Shown: positions 43,570 to 53,831 of the stretch, piece by piece | Numbering within the stretch: the stretch's first letter is position 1 | Layout: the number at the start of each line of letters is the position of its first letter | Source: Cryptomeria japonica | Lineage: Eukaryota; Streptophyta; Pinopsida; Cupressales; Cupressaceae | DNA length: 64,000 nt | Direction: 5' to 3' | NCBI RefSeq assembly: GCF_030272615.1 | Contig: NC_081415.1 | Location: forward strand, 104,648,796 to 104,712,795 | The notes under the pieces: model-generated | Seen by the model: only the letters and a program-made list of their open reading frames with translations | Databases searched by the model: none | What the model was told of the DNA's origin: nothing | Translations under genes and position numbers: made by a program

Positions 43570-45773
43570 GAACTAGGTCATGACCAAAATGTGTGAGACT
43601 AGATGAAAATGGAAAGAGTATGGAAGACCAAGAATTTGGATGGAATGTAAATGAATCTGAGGTTTACTTGCAATGTCCAAAGTGTAAGACCAAGTACGTA
43701 TGTAGTAGAGTAGGTGTGGCTTCCAAAGAGATGATAGTTTCTCTTGATGAGGTAAGTTGACCTTGACTCTAAGTAAGACCAAATGAGACCCAAAGGTGAT
43801 AGACCTTGATGAGGGACCACTCAACAAAATGTTGTTGTATGTAATGTGTTGACAAAGTATGATGAGGATAAGAAAGTGACCTTTTGACTCAATTTTAGAC
43901 AAATGTGAATGTAATGTAAGGTGTAAAGCAATGATGGACTTTGTGAGACCCAAAGACAGGTTGAATGCTAGATGAAAACCAGAGAGATAACCTAGGAAGC
44001 TCAATAAGTCTGAAATTGACTGTTCTTATTTGCTGAACTGTAAAAGTTTTTTCAATTCTGAACACAGATGTGCCTGTATACTTCACAGACGCGTTTAAAT
44101 GACACAGACGTGGTTCTGTCAGACATAGACATGTTTTTGAGATTTTGTAAATGCAATGTTTCTCAAAGGACACAGACGTGTTTAGAAGACACAGACGTGG
44201 TTCTGTCAGACACAAACGTGCTTCTAAAAACTTTGTGCAATTTTTCCAATCTGTGAAGTTGTTTGTTGTGACCAAATCTGAATTTTTGACTGTTTTTCAT
44301 GACAAGAGGACACAATGTTGATGAGGACTCAATGTTTGCAAGTATTTAGACTTAAAATGACTCAAAGAAAAGTGTGTTGCTTGATGTAAAATTGTTTTGC
44401 GTGCACTTGAAGACACAAAAGACACAATGTTTTGATGTTTGGTCTTGAATGTTTGATTGTTTAAAATAAGTCAAGCACAATTTCTATGGCCGGCCAGGAC
44501 AATAGTTATTGATCCCACATGGGGTTTCCCCTCAGGCTACGCTATTCAGAGTGGATACTTAGATGCTTGACCCCACTGGCTCCACCCTCGACACTCACTT
44601 CTCGGGGCAGCCAAACATCAGTCCCCACAAAAACTCCCCGTGGCGAACTTTGTATCGCTACTAAGAATTGTATGTGTGTGGGTCGCTCCAGAGGTCCGAC
44701 CTCCTGACCCAACAACTAGAAGGATTTTGTCTTCTAAAACAAAAAGGTGCTAGTAAGGGCATCCGCTCATGTGGCCATACATGCGACACTTTTAGCTCTG
44801 TAAATATAGAAGGCTCCCAGCTGGTAGGGGTTGCACCCTACAATTGATCAAATAAATTTGATCAAATGGGTTTATGGGGAGACATAGTGTTGGTATGAAC
44901 TAATTAGCACACGTTATTCATAGTTTTCACCATGAATACAATTGTTTATAGTGGTTCGGAAGAGGTGGGTTTTCCTCGCTACCACTTGGGTCGTTCTCTC
45001 CTCACTAGTAGTCCTAATGACCACATGGGGAGACAGGCCCTCTAGAGATCAAACAAAAAGAGCCTATTGCTTAAGACACAAAAGACACTGGTTCAATTTT
45101 AGTGCACCAATTGAAGTATTTGCTAGTCTATGAAAACAAGGCACACAATAAAGATAAAAAACCATTGCCAAGATCCTGCAACAAAGATCTATTAGTAGTT
45201 TGGATTGTTTCAAATGATCACCCCTTCCTGCAAGCACACAAGTTAGGTAAATTTTAGATCCAAGAGACTTTGTGAAATAGGGGCCTTTGACAAATGATTT
45301 TTCTTTCAAGACAAGCTGCACCAATTTTGTTAGCTAGATTTGAAAATGTTAGCTCAATATAAACCAGATCTGAAATCCGAATAACAAAAAACTAAATCAA
45401 AGAAACTGAAATGCAAAAACTGAACATAGACACAATTATCAGTAACACAAATGCTATATAAATACGCAAACACGGCTAGATCTGACACAGACGTGGTTCC
45501 TGAACACAGACGCGACTTGCGAACATAGACTCGTCTGGAGGCCTTGTAGACACAATTAGGGAACACAGATGTGATTCCTGCAATCTGCAAAAAATAAAAT
45601 AATGTTGAAGACGTAGACACGATTCCAGACGTCACAAAAGCGACAGAAAATCAAAAACGCGATCCGAAGGTACACAGACGCAAAAATGTCGAAATGCTGT
45701 CGGAAATGTCAGATCTGCAACTTCAAAAACACAAAATCTACAACAAAAGATGTTAAATGCACAAGGGACAAGA
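43570..45773 (-). other. Leader (5' untranslated region) of element B with word arrays
   Basis: About 2.2 kb between PBS and gag. It contains two clusters of CACAGACGTG / CACAGACGCG words (plus-strand spelling; 44060-44225 and 45475-45700). A GC-richer block lies at 44480-44840, with 'ccccgtggcg', 'ggggcagcc' and 'ggtaggggttgcaccc'. No gene is supported; short frames are not conserved. On the transcript (minus) strand the word reads CACGTCTGTG. Confidence 0.7.
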
Positions 45774-45791
45774 GTCCCACCGGGTGTGCCA
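45774..45791 (-). other. Candidate primer-binding site of element B
   Basis: Minus strand TGGCACACCCGGTGGGAC, three bases after the 5' LTR end. It starts with the TGG expected for pairing with a tRNA CCA end. I cannot name the tRNA with confidence. Confidence 0.6.
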
Positions 45792-45794
45792 AAA

Positions 45795-46581
45795 TATATA
45801 TGGTGAAAATGGATAACAACAATATTGAAAGACTAAATGAATTCAACCACAAACCCTAGCCTAACAACAACAAAGATCCACCATAACATATGAAGATTAC
45901 CTAAGACAATGCAAATCAAATGAAATCACAAAGATTATACCATCACATGTCCAATAGGGTTTGGATCTCCATTCTTCCTATCTCCATTGATCTTGCTTGA
46001 TATATTTGCTCTCAGATTTTATGTGCACAAGAGCTCAACAAAGAACGGAAATGTGGTTGCAAGTAGGATCGCATATGAAAGTTTGAATGCTAGGATGCTT
46101 GATTAGAATGTATATGTCCAGGGGGGGGGGTTGATAATGAAGGAAGAATCTCCTTATATAGAAGACACTATAATAAATGGAGGGATAAGATTGAGAGGTG
46201 TAAAAGATAAATGGTCGACTATGATTAGAGGGTAGGTAGAGGAAATAAGAAAATAATGAGAGGGTAGGTAGTGTAGGAATTAAAAGATGAATGACCTGAG
46301 TCTTAGGTAGAAAAGGTTAATGAATTAATTAAATAAATAAAGATTCATTTAATTAATAGAAGAAGTGGGATTAATCAAATAAATAAGATATTTATTTAAT
46401 TTAGGAAAAGGATAATTTAAATAAATAAAAGTATTTATTTAAATGAGAAATAAGGCTAGAAGAGGATAAATGAATTAATAAATAAATAAAGATTTATTTA
46501 ATTAATAGAAGAATTAGGGTAAAGTAATTAAATAAATAAAGATATTTATTTAATTAGACTGGACAATTTTAGGTGTCTACA
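45795..46581 (-). repeat. 5' LTR of element B
   Basis: 787 bp, running on the minus strand from TGTAGACACC at 46581. It differs from 30463-31246 by scattered substitutions and a longer G run (about 46121-46131). CCTAG follows at 46582-46586. Confidence 0.9.
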
Positions 46582-46735
46582 CCTAGCTTTAGTGAGGTTA
46601 GAGGTCATTATGGTTCTAGTATGACTTCTACACTTAGGACCAGCAGTGGTGGTGTTATGGGTCCACCTCAACATCCTGGGGTAGGATCCACCTGGAGATA
46701 GAGGCAGTGTGGGTTGATACATTGAGATCATGTTA
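46582..46735 (+). pseudogene. End of the antisense PMD gene of element C, displaced by B
   Basis: After the CCTAG duplication the text encodes 'SFSEVRGHYGSSMTSTLRTS' and 'SGGVMGPPQHPG', matching 'SGGVMGPPPPL' in the tail of B's PMD gene (about 34300-34330). This shows that 28711-30462 and 46582-46735 were one exon before B arrived. Confidence 0.75.
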
Positions 46736-49414
46736 TCTGAGCCTTTGGGCATGTTTATATATATATATGCAATTTTTTGGTGGCGATCTATTATGCTTTG
46801 TTTTCCATGTATGTTGTATGATACTATGTGTTATGCGATGCATGTCTATATGATTTATAAATGATTGTTTATGAATGCAATGGTTTCTACATGATTTATG
46901 ATGTGATGATTAATGAATGGTTTAATGATTTCTACATGATTTGTGAATGATGTTTATGAATGCAATAGTTTCTACATGATTTATGAAGGATGTTTATGAA
47001 TGACTACCATTAACACTATACAAATGCAATTTACACTATGTGGATGCAACTTAAAACTATATGGATGCAACTTTTGTTTTTGTATGATAATGCTAGAATA
47101 TACTTTTAACTCAGATGTACCTTGAAGAAATGTTAGTAAGATGAAAGAAAGAATAGATTGATGAAAGAATAATGTTAGATGATCGAAAATGATTTAGAAA
47201 GAGATGAGAACTTAGGAAACTATCAATAAATAGATGAGATGAGAATGAGAATGATTGATTCACAAACCTGTGTCATTATTTATTGCACAATATGTATTCA
47301 TCATTGATCCTTATTATTGAACAATGGAGCTTAACACATCAGGGTATAAGGAACCAAGATGTAAATATATCTCATTGAAGAAACAAACACGCAACAGAAA
47401 AGGAGTGAAACCCTCCATTCTGGGAAATAAACTAGGGGTCGAGGTATGTGTGTCATTCACAAGTTGAATTCTCCTATCACAGACACCCACTAGAGAAATT
47501 TCCCTAGAACTTCATTTGTTCACACCACAAACTGCAAACAAAGAAAAAGATAATGCCCATCATGGCTCGTCTAGTCACTTGTGGACATCCTTGAGTAGCA
47601 TAGGAACACGATCTATCACCAAATGATAAAAGATAAAGACTGATCTGGATAAAATTCAGCAGCTATACCAATTTTGTGCCTTTGTTCTTAGTTGCTTGAT
47701 GTGATAGTTGATAATGTCTGATCTCGAAAAGTTGTAGACCTCATTTAAGATTGACCTGTCTGATTTCAAGTGTATCCTCTTCTTTTTAAGACAAGATAAT
47801 GATCACTTGATATGGATATGATACGATAGATAAGACAACTTGATCAGTTGATTGCAAATGTTTGACTGGATAGTCGTATCCTTTGTTAACTTCATGCGAA
47901 GTGTTTGCTGGATATTTGCTAGGGTATTTGATTCTTGCGAGACATTTTATTGCAAGTTTTTTGATTGATATTCGATTGTTTTTGGGTTTATTTTGTGAAT
48001 TATATTTGAATGTTTTTGGTTGATTTTGTGGATTGATATTTGAATGTTTTTGGTTGATTTTTTCAAGATCGTATATGAATGTTTTTTGGTTGATTTTTTT
48101 AGGACATTATATGGATGTTTTTGGTTGATTTTTTTTAGGATCGTATTTGATTTTTATGATTTTTTTGTTTTCTCAATGTTTTTTGATTTTTTGTTATTAT
48201 TTTCTCAATGTATTGGATTTTTTCAGGACTTTATATGATTTTTAGGATTTTTTCAAGACTTAATATGATTTTTATGATTTTTTCAGTTATTCCCCCACTG
48301 TGCAGACCTATATGACATAATGATCTGTAGACTGCATGTGGAGACAATGAATTTTTGACATGACCTATGTTAATGCAATATGCATAATGAAGATGCATTT
48401 TCTATTCGAACAAGGATGATTGTGTTTGTTTAGCATTTTGTAATACACCAATTGTATTAGAGGTACAAAACATTTTATAGATAAGCAGTCAATCGATCCT
48501 TAAGGTCCCTTGGAACATCCAAATTAACACACTTAGTGACTAGGATTTACAAATGGAGACATGGAAAACTTCCCCATTGGTTCTTGAAACTTAGATCTTC
48601 TTTTTCCCATGTGTGTGCAACTGAGTTAACTCATGCTCTTGTGTTCACTAAAGATCCTTATCATCCTATATGACTAGCTACATGGATTATTCTAACTTCA
48701 AAAGCATCCTGAATAGAGCCTCATTGCCAACAAGTTTTTTAGAGCTCCGACAAGGTTATAGACTGTAATCTCTTGAATATTGCTCCATTGCCAAGAGACG
48801 TGCATAGCCCTGATGAAGTTACTCACATGTTCCCATAGTCAAGCTTTTCTATTGCACTTTTTATGCGTGATATTTCAGTTATATATCATTGCTCTTTTGC
48901 CTTGAGATGGATATCTGGCATAGCACTTTTTCTTTTTATTTTCTTGCCTTGACTTGTAAGTAATAAAACCTACTTGGGTGTGACAATTACAATGACGCTA
49001 AAGTAGAATTTTAGATTTTTCACTAGTTATATGATCAACTAGGTGTCTATAATGAATTAGAGATTTTGTTAATGTGTTTGAGATATAGCAATTGATATAT
49101 TTTGGGTTAACAAGACTCAAATAGTGAAATCACTACCCAACCATAAGTAAAGCATTGTCACAGGGTAATGTTGAAAATGAATGACCTTAGGACCTCAAAG
49201 ACTTCATGTCCAAATATCTAAGAAAGGAGATAACCCTTGTTTCTCTTGAATGCAAACGAATGATAAACTTGGACAATTGCCTTGTTTTATTGATGTTGAT
49301 ATATGTCATGAAATTTGTGAATGTGATGCATTTGAAAAAAAAACTATATGTGATATAGTGCTTTGAATAAAATGAGATACAATGCGGAAAGCAAAACCTA
49401 AACTAACCCAAACC
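46736..49414 (-). other. Post-integrase spacer of element C
   Basis: Non-coding. 46780-47060 is a run of 'atgatttatgaatga/tgtttatgaatgcaa' phrases. 47270-47640 matches, in reverse, D 25430-25780 and E 130-500. 47940-48280 repeats 'gaatgtttttggttgattttt'. 48620-49240 corresponds to D 23850-24480 in reverse. This correspondence supports the assignment of the region to C. Confidence 0.65.
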
Positions 49415-50708
49415 TTAGATATAATATTGTTTAAGGTGAATGCTATTCATAGGGTCAGGGAGTGGATGTCTCTCCATGGTAGCTAGATTGTATCTTCCAT
49501 TTCCTATAACCCTTGTTATGATAAAAGGACCTAGCCAGTTAGGTTCAAACTTCCCTGAATTTTCACATTCTACTAGGTTCCTTTGGTTCTCCTTGAGAAC
49601 TAGATCTCCCACTTCAAAATTCCTTGGGCATACTCATTTATTGTAACTCCTTCTCAATCTATTCTAGTAACCTTGCAAATGATTTAAAGTAGTTTGTTTC
49701 TTTTCATCAAGCATTTCGAGCTCTTGTAATCTTGCAACCTGATAGTCTTGCTCTGATACGATGTGTTTTAAGGAGACTCTTAAAGATGGTAGTTCTATTT
49801 CAATAGGTAGTATTGCTTATGTACCATATACCAATGAATATGGTATTTCTTCTATAGGGGTGTGTACTCCTATTCTATAAGCCCAAAGAGCAGTATTTAA
49901 TTGGAGATGCTAGTCTCATCCTACGACAGTAACAAATTTCTTGGGGGTCTTTAATATTGTCTTGTTTGTTGCCTCTTCTTGTCCATTGCTTTGCAGATAA
50001 CATGGTGTTGCAAATCTCTTTTGTATTGAATTTTTTCTCACAATTCTCTCATTTCTTGACTTTTGAATGGAAGTTCATTGCCTGTCACTATGCACATTGA
50101 AATACCGTACCGACAGATAATGTAATTAAGCATGATTTTTTCTATTTGCTTACCGGTGGTGTATGTAAGGGGGATTGCCTCTAACCATTTAGTAAAATAC
50201 TCAGTAGCCGTTAAGATGAATTTGTGTGCATTGGAAGAGGTAGGATTAACTTTACCAACTAGATCCAACCCCCATTGTGAAAATGGCCATGATGATGTAA
50301 TAGGTTGAAGATCCTGTGTCGGTGCTTGAATGAGGTCTCCATGCATTTGACATTGTCTATATTTCTATACATATTTATTGGCATCCTTTTCCATAGTTGG
50401 CCAATAGTATCCAGTTCTTAACAATTTCTTTGATAGTGGTGGGCCACTTTGACGTGCCCCACAAATTTCGTCATGTACCTCCTTCGAGGAAAGTTGTGCT
50501 TCTTCTTCATCAAGACATCAGAGAAGGGTTCCATCAAAGCCCTTTCTATACAATGTGTCAACAATAATAGCGTGTTTGGATGCCAGACGAATAAGAGTTT
50601 TCTTTTGATTTCTAGACAAATCAAGAGACATATACTGAGTATGTAATTATGCGTATATCTCATTATACCATGGGGATTCAAGACCCATAATTACACATAC
50701 ATATTTTG
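49415..50708 (-). pseudogene. Integrase and part of the preceding linker (element C)
   Basis: The end 'FEPNWLGPFIITRVIGNGRYNLA..HLKQYYI' is open at 49612-49415. The core piece 50346-50038 holds 'WGLDLVGKVNP' (Asp) and 'ICRYGISMCIVTGNELP', where the second catalytic Asp is Gly (IVTG against IVTD in D). The Glu region is broken. The zinc module lies around 50350-50500 in pieces. At 50708 the sequence stops in the middle of the linker 'YVCVI'; its other half ('AYEIPSSK') is at 58738 onward, beyond element A. Confidence 0.8.
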
Positions 50709-51894
50709 TGTTACTACTTATCAAATTGCCATTAGTTTCATATCCAAAGTCATACTATATTCTAGTCGGTTAGTATTACCAAATCATGCAGTTGGTACAC
50801 ACAGAGAAGTTGGTATGAACAATCTAGTCGGTTAGAGAAGAAAGTAGTCACAGAACACAGTATTCACCGAGTTGTTTACCGAGTAAAGTTTCATGGCTAC
50901 CGAGTGGTAAAGTTAACTAACTGAGTTGATATTCACTGAGTGAAATGTTTTACCAGATACATTGAACCTGGACATGCACATGAAAACATGTTACAACATC
51001 GAGGCACATCTAACCGTTTTTGCATTGGGAATTGCATTAGGAGATTGTGTATGATTACAAGGTCAATCTAACCTATGAGATATTTTGTTTAGTTATTCAT
51101 TTGAAGAATCTTTTTGTAAGATCGAAGCAATGAATCAGATCATCGCTGTAAGAGATCTATATATATACAACATGATTCTAGGGTTAGATATATGTGACAT
51201 GCAACAAGAAATGTGAGATAACAGTGTATGCATGAAGGAAGACTGTTACAGAGACACAAAGAGGTCACCGAGAAGGTTATCAGTGAACAGTTGAAGAACA
51301 AAGTAAACAGAAGGGTTTATCGAGTTTCATTATGGGTTATTGAGGTATGCTACAAGCTAGGTAATCTTATTCAGAGCACATAGAATCTGCTTTAGCATTT
51401 CAGATGTAAAGTTGCAAATATTTGTAATGATTTTATTGTAACATTTTGAAGTTGTAAGAGAAACCTTTTATAGGGTAAAAGACTCTAACCAAGTCTATAA
51501 ATTGTAAATCCTTTAACTAGGTGCTACACTTATATAGTGTTATAAAATCCTTTAGTAAGGTAGATCTAACTGATCTTGATACTCCTAACAGGGTAAGCTA
51601 TCATAAATAGCTAAATGTAGCTCTAACCGAGCATTCTTTATTATTGCAGTAGTGAAGTTGTGGGTGCCATCCCCACCGCAATGTTTCTCTCTAACCAAGA
51701 GTTTCTGCATGACCAAAATATATGTGTTATGGAGTGAATCATGTATGATTGTTATCTGTTGATTTTAGTTTTATCTTATGTTACTGCACTATTCTGTTTA
51801 TGCATAACAGTAAAGTTATTATCAAGGAAAAGTTTTGGAGTACTGATTCACCCCTCCCCTCTCAGTACATTAGCTTTCTATATTGGGCCTAACA
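50709..51894 (+). repeat. 5' LTR of element A
   Basis: 1,186 bp. It carries a TATATATA box at 51158-51165 and at least five ACCGAG words (near 50866, 50878, 50899, 51267, 51636). About 36 bases around 50905-50940 are missing from the 3' copy; the deleted segment lies between two (C)GAGTG/TGAGTG repeats, so slippage is likely. Confidence 0.9.
51158..51165 (+). promoter_or_regulatory. TATA box of LTR A
   Basis: TATATATA preceded by 'agagatc' and kept unchanged in the 3' LTR (about 58001-58010). Position in the mid-LTR suits a U3/R boundary. Confidence 0.5.
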
Positions 51895-51896
51895 AT

Positions 51897-51907
51897 TGGT
51901 ATCAGAG
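51897..51907 (+). other. Primer-binding site of element A
   Basis: TGGTATCAGAG two bases after the 5' LTR; complementary to the 3' end of plant initiator-Met tRNA, the usual primer of Copia elements. Confidence 0.85.
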
Positions 51908-51955
51908 TTGAATCTTGGAAAAGGGTTTAACTACCTAAAGAGAAAGATCTTAGCA

Positions 51956-53308
51956 ATGGAAGGCTACAAACAATCTTGGAGGATTGTGCATCTTCAAGAA
52001 GAGCTGGATAATGCAAATGAAGTGATTGAAGACATGCAAAGGCAAATGCAAAAATCTCTGAAAGTAAGGAGAAGATTATCCGATGACTTGCAAGATTCTC
52101 AAGAGCTAGTGGAACAAATCGAGACATCATTTGAGAATAGTATATCTAAAGAGACTGAAGAAATAATTGGAATGTTGAAAGAGAAGAACAAAGCATTGGC
52201 TGATCAACTAAAAGCAATGAAAAGAGAACATGAACATTTCAATACACAAATGACTGAAAATCTAGATGCATTAAGGATAGCTGAGGATAAAGAAAGAGAT
52301 CTACAAAGAGAGAAACAACAACTTGAAGCTCTAGTATCTGATAAGGAGGATGAAATCATAAGGTTAACTAGTATTCAAAAAAATATGATAGATCAACTAG
52401 GTTATGCACATCATGAAGCAATTCTGAAGACTGATGAAAATCAATCATTGAAACTTGAAGTATCAAGGTTGACTGGTGAACTTGAAATAGAGAAGAAATC
52501 CAAAGAATCATTGGAGAAAAGTAATGAAGCATCAAAGATGTTGGATGAGCAACTGAATACAAGAAGACTCTACAAAGATGGAGGACTCGGTTACAAAGGA
52601 AAAGACTCTACCGAGAAAGGAATTCATACTACTTAGAGAGGAGAATCATCAAATCAAGCTGAAAAAAGGAATAACATCAAAAGGAAGAAGCCTATTTGCT
52701 ACTACTATGGAAATCAAGGTCATACTACCAACATATGCTAGATTAGAAAAGGTAAGCAATCGAATATCTCTAAGTCCAATGGATATTGCTATAATTGCAA
52801 CAAATATGGTCACACACCTAATCAATGTAGGACAAAGTCTGTTAACAACTATCAAAAGGCAAAATTCAAAGGGCTTTGTAAAAAATACAATAGATATGGA
52901 CATAGTACCGAGAAGTGCTGGTTTAAGAAAAAGAACTACATGAAGTATCCACACTGAGAAAACACTGGAGGTTACCGAACTCACACAGATCCTTACCGAC
53001 AATATGCAACAATACCATGGGATTACAATACAAGGATATGGTGCGAATGTTGTGGAAGATATGGACATATAAGTGCCAACTGTTTTATAAGGTTTGGAAT
53101 GAACAACCAGAGATCATGGAGAAATCCCGGTATGGCATGTTTTCATTGTCACAAAGCTGGACATTTAGCTGGAGATTGCAAAGATCAACCGAGAAGAGAC
53201 ACTGAAGAGATAAAAGAAAAATTCAAGATGATTTGGAAAAAAAAAGAAATTATGTCTGATGAAGAAAGCACCTTACCTACCGAGTTAGGTGTACCTATTT
53301 CAAATTAG
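51956..53308 (+). pseudogene. gag-like gene with five CCHC zinc-knuckle units (element A)
   Basis: One frame of about 450 codons from ATG at 51956 (earlier ATGs overlap the PBS) with stops at 52634 (TAG), 52739 (TAG) and 52956 (TGA). The first 220 residues are a long charged coiled coil. Then come five CX2CX4HX4C units at 52697-52738, 52787-52828, 52877-52918, about 53042-53083 and 53138-53179. Units 2, 4 and 5 are canonical. Units 1 and 3 have Tyr for the second Cys, a single G-to-A change each. Copia Gags usually have one knuckle, sometimes two, so five is unusual and recalls cellular CNBP-type RNA/ssDNA-binding proteins. Expected role: RNA binding and particle assembly. Confidence 0.75.
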
Positions 53309-53831
53309 TCAAGAAAAGGTATGAAGGGACTGCATCTCTAAAAGTTAAATCATAACGGTTCTTATGCTATTATGTATAAAATTCAAAATCTGCATAGTTA
53401 AGATGCAATTAGTTAGGTTATATACTATACAAAAAACCTGTCAAGTCGGTGTATACAGGAAACCTGCCAAGTTGGTTAATAAAGCAAAGTTGGGTACTCG
53501 GTGAAAACAAAAAATGGAGTAAATCGGTAAAAGGTGAACCGAGTGCATTTAATATCTTGACCTAACTTGCACGGAGCCCGATAAGGTATTTTTGAGTACT
53601 TAAAAGTGTTTTTACGGTCATTTTCATTCACCCAAGTTTTCGAGAAGAAGAGCAGAGCGAATCAAAGTGATCAAACTTCATTTAGAGCGAATTTTGAGGT
53701 ATTTACATCAATCTATTCACATTGTTTAGCTGGTTTCCTATCTAGTCAAATTGCTATTGTCTACCGAGTGTGAAGAGTCAGTCACTTGTAAACCCTAAGG
53801 ATAACTTGTCGAATCTTACTCGAGATCTACC
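53309..53831 (+). other. Non-coding gap between gag and ORF2 of element A
   Basis: 523 bases without an open frame. It contains several ACCGAG or CTCGGT words. A pyrimidine-poor stretch precedes 'gatctaccATGGCA' at 53832, a good plant start context. How ORF2 is translated from the LTR transcript (splicing, internal promoter or reinitiation) is not visible. Confidence 0.6.

Larger units (their letters stand above)
30463..46581 (-). mobile_element. Element B: full-length Tat-lineage retrotransposon with antisense PMD gene
   Basis: 16,119 bp. LTRs of 784 and 787 bp enclose it, and CCTAG flanks both sides (30458-30462, 46582-46586). Minus-strand order: 5' LTR, PBS, leader, gag, protease, linker, RT, RNase H, archaeal-type RNase H, integrase, spacer, then (antisense, plus strand) the PMD gene, polypurine tract and 3' LTR. 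The two LTRs differ by a few percent by eye. It inserted into the PMD gene of its relative C, in the same orientation. In-frame stops break gag and pol, so it is not autonomous now. Confidence 0.9.
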
